Positions 41,356 to 50,744 of a stretch of 64,000 nucleotides of DNA are shown here, piece after piece. The DNA is from Ktedonobacter robiniae. GTDB taxonomy: Bacteria > Chloroflexota > Ktedonobacteria > Ktedonobacterales > Ktedonobacteraceae. Numbering within the stretch: position 1 is the stretch's first letter; each line of letters starts with the position of its first letter. The stretch is from positions 2,604,001 to 2,668,000 of the forward strand of contig NZ_BNJG01000001.1 of the NCBI RefSeq assembly GCF_016587375.1, given 5' to 3'. The position numbers and the translations under genes are program-made. Below the pieces are notes generated by a model, which had not been told where the DNA came from, did not search any database, and worked only from the letters and a program-made list of their open reading frames with translations.

Positions 41356-43230
41356 TTAACGCACCTCTTCGGGTTGAGGCGTGGTTGCCTGGTCTATCTC
41401 ATCCAGAACCGAAGCATGTACCTCCACAAAGCCCTCGCCCGGCTTATAGTCTGGCGATTGGTGGCGGAAGTAGGTATTGTACAGGTGAGCGTAGTGCCCC
41501 CCCTGGCGCATCAGGTGCTCATGGTTGCCTTCTTCGACGATGCGACCACGGTTGAGCACGATAATACGGTCGGCCTGTTTGATGGTCGAGAGCCGGTGTG
41601 CGATCAGGATAGCGGTGCGGTCCTCGAGGAGAAGGTCCAGGCCCTCCTGAATCTGAGACTCCGTCAGGGGATCAACGCTGGCGGTGGCCTCGTCGAGGAT
41701 CAGGATGGCGGGATCTTGCAAGAGCACGCGTGCCAGGGCCACAAGCTGACGCTGGCCCATGGAGAGCGCCTTGCCCTCTTCGCCGACCTGCGTCTCCAAT
41801 CCCTCGGGTAGCGCTTCAATCCAATCACCATCGCCAATCTGGCGCGCTATCTGGAGCACCTCGGCGTCGCTGGCCTCAGGCCGCGCGTAGCGAATGTTCT
41901 CCGCGACAGTGCCTGAGAAGAGGAAGGGCACCTGGGGCACGATGCCCAGGCGGCGGCGATAATCGTGCAGATCGAAGCTGCGAATATCACGCTTATCGAT
42001 AAGCAACTTGCCACCCTGGTACTCATAGAAGCGCGCCACCAGCTTGGCGATGCTGGATTTGCCCGCGCCAGTGTGGCCGACGAAGGCGACCGTCTCGCCA
42101 GCCTGGATCTTCAGGTTAAAGTCAGGCAGTACCGTCTGGCGGTCATCATAGCTAAAGAACATGTCCTGGAACTCGATCTCGCCTTTAAGGGCTGGCACCA
42201 TTTCGTTACCCGTCTGGTGTACGCGAGGCTCAGCGTCGAGCAGAGCGAAGACACGCTCGCTGGCGGAGAGGCCAAGCTGAAACTGGCTCCAGAAAGAGGC
42301 GATGCTGGTCACCGGGAACCAGAGCGAGGCGATACCCTGTACAAAGAGAAACCAGTCGCCAGCAGTGATACTGTGGTTGAGGACGTTATGCCCACCAAAG
42401 TAGATCACCAGGGTTGAACCCAGGTTTGCGATAGCGACCAGGACAGGGAAGACCCCGTTATAGAGGATGCCAGAACGAACATCGACGTGAAAGGCCTGGG
42501 TGTTGACCTCCTTGAACTCGTTGTACATATTCTGTTCCTGGCGGAAGTTCTTGGCGACGATGATGCCGCTGACTGCCTCCTGGACATTCGAGTTCACGCG
42601 TCCCATGGAGCGCTGTGAGCGCTGGGTCGCTGTGCGCGCCAGGTAGCGGAAGCCCAGCGCCACCAGCATGATCGCGGGCAGAATCGTAAAGGCGATCAAC
42701 GCAAGCTGCCAGTTGCGGAAGAAGAGGATGATCGCGATCAGGATGAAGAGCAAGAACTGGCTGAGCAGGTTGACGGTCAGGGTCACCACCGTGGCAAATT
42801 TATCCGTATCGGAGGTGACGCGGCTGACGATCTTGCCCGACGAGAACTCGTCGAAGAACGACATATCGCGATCCATCACCGCGTTAAAGGCGTCCTTGCG
42901 TAGTTGCAGCACGACATCTCCAACCGCGATGGCGGTGAGCCATTGGCGCAGCATATTGAAGACCCAGGAGAGGACGCCCGAAACCAGGAGTAGCGCCGCC
43001 AGCCAGATCGCTGTTTGCATTGCCTTATTCGATACCAGGGTATCGATACCATTGGAGACAAGTAGAGGGAAGGCGGTGTCCATTAGAGTCTTGAGCACGA
43101 CCAGAATGCTGACAACGACCACCACTCCCAACTTTGGTTTAAAGTAGCCTGCGATGCGCTTGATAAGCTGACCATCGGTATATGTTCGATCATAGGCCTC
43201 GGCGTCCAGGCCATCCATAAGAAAACCCAT
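41356..43230 (-). CDS. ABC exporter half-transporter with canonical ATPase site
   Basis: The N-terminal domain has six membrane segments (about 35-310) and the C-terminal ATPase has Walker A FVGHTGAGKSS, signature LSMGQRQLVALAR, Walker B ILILDEATASVD with catalytic Glu, and switch IAHRLSTI. The partner upstream has Asp in place of that Glu, the usual division in heterodimeric exporters. The two genes are 110 bases apart, and a REP-like element lies in that gap. Cargo is unknown; family members export drugs, lipids or peptides. The GNAT gene follows directly. Confidence 0.9.
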   Translation of the reverse strand: MGFLMDGLDAEAYDRTYTDGQLIKRIAGYFKPKLGVVVVVSILVVLKTLMDTAFPLLVSNGIDTLVSNKAMQTAIWLAALLLVSGVLSWVFNMLRQWLTAIAVGDVVLQLRKDAFNAVMDRDMSFFDEFSSGKIVSRVTSDTDKFATVVTLTVNLLSQFLLFILIAIILFFRNWQLALIAFTILPAIMLVALGFRYLARTATQRSQRSMGRVNSNVQEAVSGIIVAKNFRQEQNMYNEFKEVNTQAFHVDVRSGILYNGVFPVLVAIANLGSTLVIYFGGHNVLNHSITAGDWFLFVQGIASLWFPVTSIASFWSQFQLGLSASERVFALLDAEPRVHQTGNEMVPALKGEIEFQDMFFSYDDRQTVLPDFNLKIQAGETVAFVGHTGAGKSSIAKLVARFYEYQGGKLLIDKRDIRSFDLHDYRRRLGIVPQVPFLFSGTVAENIRYARPEASDAEVLQIARQIGDGDWIEALPEGLETQVGEEGKALSMGQRQLVALARVLLQDPAILILDEATASVDPLTESQIQEGLDLLLEDRTAILIAHRLSTIKQADRIIVLNRGRIVEEGNHEHLMRQGGHYAHLYNTYFRHQSPDYKPGEGFVEVHASVLDEIDQATTPQPEEVR

Positions 43231-43260
43231 TGTTCGCTCTCTTTCCTCTCACTTCTTATG

Positions 43261-43328
43261 CGGAAACCAACGTCGCTCACGCGACTAGCGCTTCCCCCAT
43301 TCGGGGACAAGCGCGCTCAGGTCTCCGA
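43261..43328. repeat. REP-like structured repeat, copy 1
   Basis: The outer arms CGGAAACC / GGTCTCCG enclose two inner stems: GTCGC-TCAC-GCGAC and GCGCTTCCCC-CATT-CGGGG...AAGCGC. The same element occurs inverted at 45184-45250 and direct at 57987-58056. Confidence 0.75.
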
Positions 43329-43340
43329 AGAGGCACTTAA

Positions 43341-45131
43341 CTATTCGCCACTGGCCAGAACAGCCTCCGGCGCCGCTACGTTCTCATAGTGTGAGAAGAT
43401 GCGTTGGTAGGTGCGGCAGCGCTGCATCAACTCCTCGTGTGTACCCTGATCGATGACCTCGCCATTGCGCACAACGAGCACTTTATCCGCCCAGCGAATC
43501 TGTGAGATACGATGGGTGATAAGGAGGGTGGTGCGATTCTGGAGTACACGCTTGATCGCCTTCTGAATCTCATCCTCAGTGGCGCTATCGATGGCGCTGG
43601 TTGAGTCGTCGAGGATGAGGATACGTGGATCCGTGAGGAGGGCGCGCGCGATCGCCAGGCGCTGGCGCTGGCCGCCTGAAAGCATGACGCCACGTTCGCC
43701 AATAACGGTCTCGTATCCCTCTTTAAAGCTCATGATAAAGTCATGGGCCTGGGCATCTCTGGCCGCCTGCTTGATAGTGCTGGCATCGGCTTGTTGCCCC
43801 ATGCCATAGGCGATATTGTCGGCAATTGAGCGCGAGAAGAGGAAGATGTCTTGCTCAATGGTCGAGATCTGTGAGCGAAGCGCATCCATATTCCAATCGC
43901 GAACATCCTGCCCATCAATAAGCACACGTCCACTGCTGACATCATAGATGCGGTTGACTAGCTTGGTGATGGTGCTTTTGCCCGAGCCGGTCTGGCCCAC
44001 AATGGCGATGGTCTGTCCGGCTTTGGCCTGGAAGGAGACATTCTTCAGGATGGGTGTCTCGCCATAGCCGAAGGAGACGTTCTCGAAGACGATATTGCCC
44101 TGGATCTCGGCCTTGTAGCCATCCTCGTTCTCGTCGATCTCTGTCTCTTCTTTCATCATATCGAGGACACGCCGTGAGCCCGCGACCCCCAGTTGGACCA
44201 GGGTAAAGCTCCAGGTCGACATATCGGTGACGAAGCGCAGGTTCGTGGCCAGGCCAATGAACGTGACCAGTTGACCAACGCTGATCTGGTGTTGCAGGAG
44301 CAGGAACAGGCCATGCAGGAAACAGAAGGCCAGCGCGATACCCAGCAGAAGCGTTGGCAGGTACTGACCCTGGATGATGCCGTTCTTGACGAAGAAGTCG
44401 CGATAGCGAGAGGCATTCTTTGTGAACTTCTCTTTCTCTTGCTCCTCCTGCGAGGTGGCTTTGATGACCTCGATGCCGGTAACCGCTTCGTTTAGGATGG
44501 CGTTGGTCACGCCAAACTGCTCGCGCATCTCTCGCGAGACGGGGTTGAGGCGCCGTGAATAGAGTCGCAATGTTAGCAGAAAGACCACCAGGTAGAGTAG
44601 TGGCACCAGCAAGAGCTGGATATTCAAGATGCCGATAAAGATCATGATTGCCAACAGGCTTGAGAAGGAGTCGTAGATGATATCGAAGCCAGGCGAAACC
44701 ATGTCGCTGATCTGCGACATATCATTGGTTGCACGCGCCATGATATCACCGACGCGCTGTCGATTATGGAACGACTGGCTCTTGCCTAAGAGACTGACAT
44801 AGAGCTCCTCGCGTGCATCACGGGCGAGGCTCTTGGCAATGATCTCAATCATGAAGCGTGCGCCAAAATCGATCAGGCCACAGCAAATGACCAGGGCCAA
44901 CATCTTGAGCGCGATAATGCCAACCTGTGCGCCATCTCCCTTGAGGACAGCATCAAAGGCATTACCGGTCAGCACACGGGTCCCCGAGAAGGCAAAGTTG
45001 GTGATTAGGGCCAGCACCATATACAGCAAGACGCGAAATTTATAGCGGAACAAATGCGAGATAATCCAGCGCGCAGGGCTGGCGCGGTTAAATGTATATT
45101 CATTAGAGACGGTAAACTCGCGTTTGGACAA
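43341..45131 (-). CDS. ABC exporter half-transporter with degenerate ATPase site
   Basis: Six membrane segments lie in about 30-320 and the ATPase domain in 345-585. Walker A is IVGQTGSGKST, the signature is MLSGGQRQRLAIARALL, Walker B is ILILDDSTSAID and the switch is ITHRISQI. In Walker B the catalytic Glu is replaced by Asp, so this subunit carries the degenerate site of a heterodimer with the gene at 41356. It is first in the three-gene operon (exporter A, exporter B, GNAT). A REP-like repeat stands on each side of it, in inverted orientation. The regulator may be the WYL protein encoded divergently at 45763 (inference from position). Confidence 0.9.
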   Translation of the reverse strand: MSKREFTVSNEYTFNRASPARWIISHLFRYKFRVLLYMVLALITNFAFSGTRVLTGNAFDAVLKGDGAQVGIIALKMLALVICCGLIDFGARFMIEIIAKSLARDAREELYVSLLGKSQSFHNRQRVGDIMARATNDMSQISDMVSPGFDIIYDSFSSLLAIMIFIGILNIQLLLVPLLYLVVFLLTLRLYSRRLNPVSREMREQFGVTNAILNEAVTGIEVIKATSQEEQEKEKFTKNASRYRDFFVKNGIIQGQYLPTLLLGIALAFCFLHGLFLLLQHQISVGQLVTFIGLATNLRFVTDMSTWSFTLVQLGVAGSRRVLDMMKEETEIDENEDGYKAEIQGNIVFENVSFGYGETPILKNVSFQAKAGQTIAIVGQTGSGKSTITKLVNRIYDVSSGRVLIDGQDVRDWNMDALRSQISTIEQDIFLFSRSIADNIAYGMGQQADASTIKQAARDAQAHDFIMSFKEGYETVIGERGVMLSGGQRQRLAIARALLTDPRILILDDSTSAIDSATEDEIQKAIKRVLQNRTTLLITHRISQIRWADKVLVVRNGEVIDQGTHEELMQRCRTYQRIFSHYENVAAPEAVLASGE

Positions 45132-45183
45132 GGGGTACCTCCGACGAGCTAGGATAAAAACAGACTACAAATACTGCCTCTTA

Positions 45184-45250
45184 GGAAACCTGAGCGCGGA
45201 GCGCTAGCCACCCCCATTCGGGGGCACGGCGGTCTGGCGTTGGTTTCCGC
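45184..45250. repeat. REP-like structured repeat, copy 2 (inverted)
   Basis: The outer arms GGAAACC / GGTTTCC are perfect. Inside, AGCGC-GGA-GCGCT and CCCCC-ATTC-GGGGG form two stems. Compared with copy 1 the outer sequence is inverted and one inner stem differs. Confidence 0.7.
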
Positions 45251-45509
45251 ATGAGATCTTGCTTCTTATGCGGTCGTACATTGAAGTACACAGATGAGAA
45301 TGAGGTATAGGCATGTATATGTCTATAAATACACGCGGCATCTCCCTTCCACACAAAACAACCTACAAAGGATGTCTTCCTTCTATCTATATATTCTCCT
45401 GGTCACAGATATACGCTGATGAGTATACCATGAAGCACTGCTTGCTTGTCTATGCCCTATTGGACAGTTTCTCTCAACATATCGCCTTCATAGTATAATC
45501 CGGAAAACC

Positions 45510-45691
45510 TGCCACCTTCTGTCAGGTAAGCTATGTATCTAATAGCGCGCCTCACAAAGCCAGTACACCCTCATTCTTTTTCCTCCTGTTTCTTTTTGTC
45601 GTGCCTCAAACTGGTAAGACGGTAGGTGACGCTGCGGTCCGACGCGGGCTAAAGCCCGCGTCGGGCTTTATTCTTGCCACCTTCTGTCAGG
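45510..45691. promoter_or_regulatory. Twin 17-base repeats TGCCACCTTCTGTCAGG before the WYL regulator
   Basis: The same word stands at 45510-45526 and 45675-45691, the second about 70 bases before the WYL gene. Two such exact copies in one intergenic region fit an autoregulatory operator with DNA looping. Confidence 0.5.
45640..45670 (+). promoter_or_regulatory. Two overlapping, mutually exclusive hairpins
   Basis: CGACGCGGGCT-AA-AGCCCGCGTCG (45640-45663) competes with TAAAGCCCG-CGT-CGGGCTTTA (45650-45670). It could be a terminator/antiterminator pair or simply a terminator. Confidence 0.5.
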
Positions 45692-45762
45692 AATATAGGG
45701 TAATATAGAGATGGGCAAATGTTTTGACGAAGCCTGATGGCTTTGTTTGAAGGAGGAGTAGT

Positions 45763-46773
45763 ATGCGTGCTGAGCGCTTGATCTCGATTTTAATGTTGTT
45801 GCAGACGCGGCGGCATGTAACGGCGCGCGAGCTTGCAGAGCGTTTGGAGGTCTCGGAGCGTACTGTCTATCGCGATGTTGAGGCTCTGAGCGCGGCAGGC
45901 ATCCCGATCTATACCGAGCGTGGTCCAGGAGGCGGCTGTAAGTTGACGGATGGCTATCGAAGCAATCTGACAGGACTCAATGAGAATGAACTACGCTCGC
46001 TGCTGGTCCCTGGCTTTAGTCCAGCACTTCCAGAGGGGAAGGGCGAGAAGGCGCGAGACGCCGCACTGCTAAAGGTGCTGGCCGCCTTACCTGCTGTGCA
46101 ACGACGAAGCATCGAGCATGCACGCGAGCGGCTCTTCTTTGATCCACTACCCTGGTTTGTGGGTGAGGCCACTACGCCATTTCTCCCTCTGCTACGTGAG
46201 GCAGTCTGGCATGATCGCTATGTGCGCCTCTTTTATCATAAACCCAGTGCCGAGGTCGTCGAACGCCTGGTAGAGCCGCTGGGGCTCGTCTCCAAGGCAG
46301 GGATCTGGTATCTGGTGGGACGTAACAAGCAGCAGATGCGCGTCTATCGCCTCTCGCGTGTGCGAGATGTAGTGGTGCAGGAGGAGACATTTGAGCGACC
46401 GCTCGATTTTGACCTGGAGCGCTACTGGACGGAGTGGAGTGCAAACTTCCAGGAGAGTATCGCTACCTATAGTGTGACAGTGCGTGTCGCGCCAGAGTTT
46501 CTACCAATCTTGCCTATGATCATGGGCGAGTCGGTGCGTCAATTGATTCGTGAGGCGGGATCCGGCGATGAAGAGGGGCGCATCACGCTGACTCTGCGCT
46601 TCGAATCCAAAGAGACGACTTGTAGCTTTATTCTGGGCTTTATCTACCGGCAAGAGGTAACTCCTGGCTCCTCGACCTTTGTACCAGGCATAGAGATTCT
46701 GGACCCACCAGAGATGCGCCAGGCGGTGCTAGAATGCGCCCGCAAGATCGTAGCCCTCTACAATGTCGAATAA
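45763..46773 (+). CDS. YafY-type WYL-domain transcriptional regulator
   Basis: The N-terminal winged helix is typical (MRAERLISILMLLQTRRHVTARELAERLEVSERTVYRDVEALSAAGIPIYTERGPGGGCKL, about 1-60). The WYL domain lies in about 140-235 (LREAVWHDRYVRLFYHKPS, then EPLGLVSKAGIWYLVGRN) and the WCX C-terminal extension ends near residue 330. GGAGGAG precedes ATG 45763. WYL proteins bind nucleotides or nucleic acids and often control defence or stress genes. It is divergent from the ABC exporter operon, which may be its target; two exact repeats in between support control there. Confidence 0.9.
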   Translation: MRAERLISILMLLQTRRHVTARELAERLEVSERTVYRDVEALSAAGIPIYTERGPGGGCKLTDGYRSNLTGLNENELRSLLVPGFSPALPEGKGEKARDAALLKVLAALPAVQRRSIEHARERLFFDPLPWFVGEATTPFLPLLREAVWHDRYVRLFYHKPSAEVVERLVEPLGLVSKAGIWYLVGRNKQQMRVYRLSRVRDVVVQEETFERPLDFDLERYWTEWSANFQESIATYSVTVRVAPEFLPILPMIMGESVRQLIREAGSGDEEGRITLTLRFESKETTCSFILGFIYRQEVTPGSSTFVPGIEILDPPEMRQAVLECARKIVALYNVE

Positions 46774-47040
46774 AATGGCAAACTGCATTGTTTGTGAGAG
46801 AGGGGACGCGGTACTATGGCGTGATAGAGTGTCCTGTGCATTTGACGTGAGAAGGCCCGCGGTTTATAATCTTGCGGATAGCATTCCTTTTTCTTTGCGT
46901 GAGCTTATGTACGACGCTCTCTACCATTCGTACAGCTTTTATAGCGTTTTTCGTAGAGCCAGCACAGGTTCTCTCCCAATCGAGCGAAGATGTAGCAGGA
47001 GTAATAAATTTTCTTCCCCCACAGGTTTCGAGGTTAAACA

Positions 47041-48471
47041 ATGCCAAAACTATATGGATGGGTGCGTGAGGTAGTGCCCGAGAGCCCGGCTGACCACGCA
47101 GGGTTGCAGCCAGGCGATCTCATAAAAACAATCAATGGTCATCTTATTCGCGATCTCGTCGACTATCGTTTCTATGTGGCCGAGGAAGAGCTGCTCATTG
47201 GTTACGAGCGCCAGCAAGATGAGCGCTCAGTAGCGGTTGCCAAGCGTGCGGATGAGAATCTGGGTGTTCTCTTCGGTGAAGAGCCGGCCCCTTTTATTCG
47301 CCAGTGCGCCAACAAGTGTGTATTTTGTTTTATTAAGGGGCTGCCTGAGCGTTTCGCGCCTCAGCCGGGTCTCGAACATGGAATGCGCTCTTCGCTCTAT
47401 ATCAAGGATGACGACTACCGCTATTCCTTCCTCTTTGGAAACTTCATCACGCTCACCAATCTGAAAGAGCTTGACTGGCAGCGCCTGGACGAGCAGAAGC
47501 TCACGCCGCTCTACGTCTCGGTGCACTGCACCAATCCCGAACTACGGCGCAAAATGGTCGACGGCCCGCGCGCGGGCGAGATCATTGAGCATATCAAGCG
47601 TTTGGGCGATATGGGGCTGACCTGTCATACTCAGCTCGTGCTGTGCCCCCCCATTAACGATGGCGAGGAGCTGGAGCGCAGCATTCAGGAGCTGACCGCG
47701 CTGCGCCCAATTGTGGAATCCATTTCAGCGGTGCCAGTGGGCCTGACCAAATATAATAATATGATTCAGCCAACCGGCGATCTACCGGCGTTGCGCCCCT
47801 ACACACGCGAGGAGGCGGAGGTGGTGATTGACCAGGTGGAGGCGCATCAGCGGCGCTTTGCCGCGGAGAATTCCGATGGCGATCCCTTTGTCTTTCTCTC
47901 GGATGAGTGGTACTACATTACGGGCCGCGAGTTCCCGCCCAGCGAGCACTATGGCCTCTTCTCACAGATTGAGAATGGCGTTGGCATGACCCGCTTCCTG
48001 ATAGAGCAGTGGAACCGTACCAGGCGTCGGTTGCCCGTTGAGATGCCCGAGCCGCGTCCCAGGCGTATTACCCTTGTAACCGGTACAATGGCGCAGCCCG
48101 TGATCGAGAGCTTCGCGCAGGATATTCGTGAGCAGGTACAAGGCATCGAGGTAAACGTCGTTCCCGTCATCAACCAATTCTTTGGCGCCCAGGTAACGGT
48201 CGCTGGCCTGCTATGCGGCCAGGATGTGCTGGAGACGCTTAAGGCTCAGGATGACCTCGGTGACCTGGTCTTGCTATCGCGCGTCATGCTGGACAACGAT
48301 GGTACGCGCTTCCTGGACGATATCACGGTCGAGGAATTTAAAGCCCAATTGCCCGCACGCGTAGAATTTGTGCGCAATGCTCAGGAGACGGTTGAGGCCA
48401 TTCGTACGCTAGCTGGTCTGCCCGCCGCGACGCGCGGCCGCCAACTGGTACGCCTACAATCTCGCTTATAG
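47041..48471 (+). CDS. DUF512 protein with PDZ and radical-SAM-like iron-sulfur domain
   Basis: A PDZ-like domain at 1-60 (GWVREVVPESPADHAGLQPGDLIKTING) is followed by CANKCVFC (C89, C93, C96), a CxxxCxxC iron-sulfur motif, with FIKGLPERFAPQPGLEHGMRSSLYIKDDDYRYSFLFGNFITLTNL after it. The DUF512 domain fills the C-terminal half, with TGTMAQPVIESFAQDI and the late DVLLSRVMLDNDGTRFLDD-like part. Members are widespread in Cyanobacteria, Firmicutes and Chloroflexota; the reaction is not known. GAGG stands before ATG 47041. It is monocistronic, ending at a 31-base perfect hairpin. Confidence 0.92.
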   Translation: MPKLYGWVREVVPESPADHAGLQPGDLIKTINGHLIRDLVDYRFYVAEEELLIGYERQQDERSVAVAKRADENLGVLFGEEPAPFIRQCANKCVFCFIKGLPERFAPQPGLEHGMRSSLYIKDDDYRYSFLFGNFITLTNLKELDWQRLDEQKLTPLYVSVHCTNPELRRKMVDGPRAGEIIEHIKRLGDMGLTCHTQLVLCPPINDGEELERSIQELTALRPIVESISAVPVGLTKYNNMIQPTGDLPALRPYTREEAEVVIDQVEAHQRRFAAENSDGDPFVFLSDEWYYITGREFPPSEHYGLFSQIENGVGMTRFLIEQWNRTRRRLPVEMPEPRPRRITLVTGTMAQPVIESFAQDIREQVQGIEVNVVPVINQFFGAQVTVAGLLCGQDVLETLKAQDDLGDLVLLSRVMLDNDGTRFLDDITVEEFKAQLPARVEFVRNAQETVEAIRTLAGLPAATRGRQLVRLQSRL

Positions 48472-48482
48472 AGGAATGAATA

Positions 48483-48552
48483 AAGTCGTAAAGGCACGCA
48501 ACATCATGCACCGCGCTAGCACGGTGCATGATGTTGCGTGCCTTTACGACTT
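48483..48552. terminator. 31-base perfect inverted repeat between convergent genes
   Basis: The arms 48483-48513 and 48522-48552 are exact reverse complements (starting AAGTCGTAAAGGCACGC) with an eight-base loop. It lies between the stops of the DUF512 gene and the SRAP gene and would serve both strands. Confidence 0.8.
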
Positions 48553-49211
48553 CAGGCTATCAGATCAGAGCCGTCATACTGTGGGCTATTGACACGCCGG
48601 GAGACCTCGCGTGCCTGCATCGCCTCGGGGTCACATGGCTTGAGAAGCGGTAGTAAGATATTTGCATCATGCAAGCCTGGATCGAGCCATATCTCGCGTG
48701 CATCTGGCGGGAGAATCACTGGCATGCGCTCATGGATTGGCGCGACTAGATCATTGGCATGAGTGGTGATAATCGTACAGGTGCGCAACACTTCCCCATC
48801 AGCAGTCTTCCAGCTATCCCACAGGCCCGCGAAGGCGAATGGCTCATGCCCTTTGAGTGTGATGTACATTGGGACCTTGCCGCCATCGACCTTCTGCCAC
48901 TCATAGAAGCCATCGGCGGGAATAAGGCAGCGCCGTGAGTTGAGGAGGCGCTTAAAGCTTGGCTTCTCCGCCAGCGTCTCGGCGCGGGCATTGATCATGC
49001 GTGAACCAATGCTCGCATCTTTCGCCCATGAAGGGATTAGCCCCCAGCGTAGCAGGTCCAGGTGCGGCTCGCCGTCGTTCAAGACAGCCACGACATCCTG
49101 GGTTGGCGCGACATTATAACGCGGACCAGCTTGCAGAGATTTAGGCACTGCCACGTTGAACGCACGCGCCACGGCATTGCTATCAATTGTTAGAGTAAAA
49201 CGACCACACAT
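48552..49211 (-). CDS. SRAP-family protein (YedK/HMCES type)
   Basis: These proteins form a stable thiazolidine link to abasic sites in single-stranded DNA through Cys2 and so protect the strand. All key parts are present: MCGRFTLTID (Cys2), YNVAPTQ (Asn), LLRWGLIPSWAKDASIGSRMINARAET, the Glu in ADGFYEWQK, and TCTIITTHANDLVAPIHERMPVIL with the catalytic His. The 219-residue length is normal. It stands alone and its stop touches the long inverted repeat. No LexA-type box was identified upstream. Confidence 0.95.
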   Translation of the reverse strand: MCGRFTLTIDSNAVARAFNVAVPKSLQAGPRYNVAPTQDVVAVLNDGEPHLDLLRWGLIPSWAKDASIGSRMINARAETLAEKPSFKRLLNSRRCLIPADGFYEWQKVDGGKVPMYITLKGHEPFAFAGLWDSWKTADGEVLRTCTIITTHANDLVAPIHERMPVILPPDAREIWLDPGLHDANILLPLLKPCDPEAMQAREVSRRVNSPQYDGSDLIA

Positions 49212-49359
49212 AAAGTATCCTCTTTCTTTCTCCCAAAGGGAAAGTTCTCTACTTCCTAGTGTATATATCTTAATTCTTTTTGTCTTATTCTTTTTGCGGG
49301 CGTTGCAGATGGTGATGAACGGAGAGGGAAGAGATCAACATCGACGAGTGAGAAGAGGA

Positions 49360-50586
49360 TCAGGCCGCCTGGGTAGCGGGAAGAAGTAAGTTTGAAACCG
49401 CTTTTTTTTCTTGCGTAATAAAAATCTTTTTTTCTTTTGCAGAGAGGGGAGAGGCGAAACCGTTTTTTTTGTTGGACCTCTCGGCTGGCTTTATATATGT
49501 GTGAATTATAGCGTTTTTTTCTTGTGCCTGCTCTGGGTTCTGGCTATTTGTTGAATTATTAGAAAATGAGACTTTTTTTTGAGCGTTTCGCGCCCTGTCA
49601 AGAGACGGAATTGCTTTTTTTTGTTGGAGTGGGAGCCATGAGCCATCATGATGCTGGAGCGAGAGTCGAGACGCAGGTTGCGTATGCCTGCCCCTGGCGC
49701 TTTTTTTTGTTTGGCGAGTGGTTCTCGCTGAGGCATGCAGGCTTTCAGCAGAGCCATTATGAGCTTGATTAGTTGCTACCTCGTCGTTCTTCAGCAGGGT
49801 ATAGCCCCATTCACCCAGGACAAGCGGGAGATGGCGTGCCTCGTAGGGCGCGAGGTGCAGTGAACGCGCATAGAGCGGCATCTCTTCTTCCATCCCCTGA
49901 CAGTATGCCTGCCAGTAGTCTTCCAGATTGAAGTCCTGGGGATAGGTGAAAGGAAGATCCAGTATCTCAATACCTTGAAGGTTTGCTACGCCTAATACTG
50001 TCACTTCTGGCCTGTCCGCGAACTCCCCGATCAGGAACCAGGCGCCTGCCTTGGCGACAAGGCCATAGGGGGCCATGATATGTTCGCGATGTGTTCCGTT
50101 GGCGATACCGTAGCAGACAAAAAGTTGCTGCTCGTGATAAAGGGCTTCTCGGATCAGGGGCAAATGTTGTTCACCATGCCGCTCGCTGGCGAACCAGGCT
50201 TTATGATCCAGGTGAACGCGTTGGCGTGCCTGTTCGGCCTGTTCGCGCCTGGATTCCGGGAGTGCGGTGAGTAGTTTGAGCATGGCTTCATTGAGGGGTT
50301 GCTCCAGGCCCAGGTCAGCGACAGACTTGCCATCGAGAGCGGTAAAGAGAGCCTGGATTTCCGCGGGCGCGAGACCAGTCAGGTTGGTCTGGTAGCCACC
50401 AAGCAGCTCGCAGCCACCACCGTGTCCGCGCTCGGTATACACCGGGATGCCCGCGATGCCCAGCGCTTCCAGGTCGCGATAGATGGTGCGTTCCGAGACC
50501 TCCAGGCGCTCCGCCAAATCTCGCGCCGTCATACGCCCCCTGGTTTGAAGTAGCATCAGGATCGTGAGTAAGCGATCCGCGCGCAT
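49360..50586 (-). CDS. YafY-type WYL regulator with unusual poly-Lys/Asn-rich tail
   Basis: The helix-turn-helix (MRADRLLTILMLLQTRGRMTARDLAERLEVSERTIYRDLEALGIAGIPVYTERGHGGGCELLGGYQT) and WYL domain (LIREALYHEQQLFVCYGIANGTHREHIMAPYGLVAKAGAWFLIGEF) resemble the protein at 45763. ATG 50586 follows GGAGGT. After GEWGYTLLKND (about residue 275) the expected C-terminal domain is absent. It is replaced by about 130 residues of low-complexity, Lys/Gln/Asn-rich sequence, encoded across seven runs of seven or eight A on the coding strand. The frame stays open through all of them. This tail could be real, or the gene could be altered by slippage. Confidence 0.85.
   Translation of the reverse strand: MRADRLLTILMLLQTRGRMTARDLAERLEVSERTIYRDLEALGIAGIPVYTERGHGGGCELLGGYQTNLTGLAPAEIQALFTALDGKSVADLGLEQPLNEAMLKLLTALPESRREQAEQARQRVHLDHKAWFASERHGEQHLPLIREALYHEQQLFVCYGIANGTHREHIMAPYGLVAKAGAWFLIGEFADRPEVTVLGVANLQGIEILDLPFTYPQDFNLEDYWQAYCQGMEEEMPLYARSLHLAPYEARHLPLVLGEWGYTLLKNDEVATNQAHNGSAESLHASARTTRQTKKSARGRHTQPASRLSLQHHDGSWLPLQQKKAIPSLDRARNAQKKVSFSNNSTNSQNPEQAQEKNAIIHTYIKPAERSNKKNGFASPLSAKEKKIFITQEKKAVSNLLLPATQAA
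49402..49708. repeat. Seven poly-T tracts (poly-A on the coding strand) in the WYL gene 3' end
   Basis: Runs of 7-8 T lie at 49402-49409, 49427-49433, 49463-49470, 49514-49520, 49573-49580, 49615-49622 and 49701-49708. They are far more frequent than in any other part of the window. Confidence 0.8.
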
Positions 50587-50666
50587 AAAAATAGACCTCC
50601 ATGTGTTTCTACTATGGTTGGTCAAACAGTATAACAAGTATACCATGCAAAATGGCAAGTTTCCAT

Positions 50667-50725
50667 AGTAAGAAGAGTGGTGTGATGTGTAGGCGGAGCC
50701 CACACATCACACCACTCTTCTTACT
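50667..50725. terminator. 24-base perfect inverted repeat
   Basis: AGTAAGAAGAGTGGTGTG (from 50667) to 50690 pairs exactly with 50702-50725 across an 11-base loop. It lies just after the stop of the peptide-binding lipoprotein gene (minus strand). Confidence 0.8.
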
Positions 50726-50744
50726 TGTTCTCCCTGCAAAGCGC

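Larger units (their letters stand above)
45132..45762. other. Intergenic region between exporter operon and WYL regulator
   Basis: About 630 bases without a supported gene. It holds REP-like copy 2, two 17-base direct repeats (45510 and 45675) and a set of nested GC-rich hairpins (45640-45670), described separately. Confidence 0.6.

Noticed and set aside
43261..43328. REP-like repeat as an integron attC site
   Set aside because: There is no integron integrase or cassette array, and the outer arms do not match the attC core sites.
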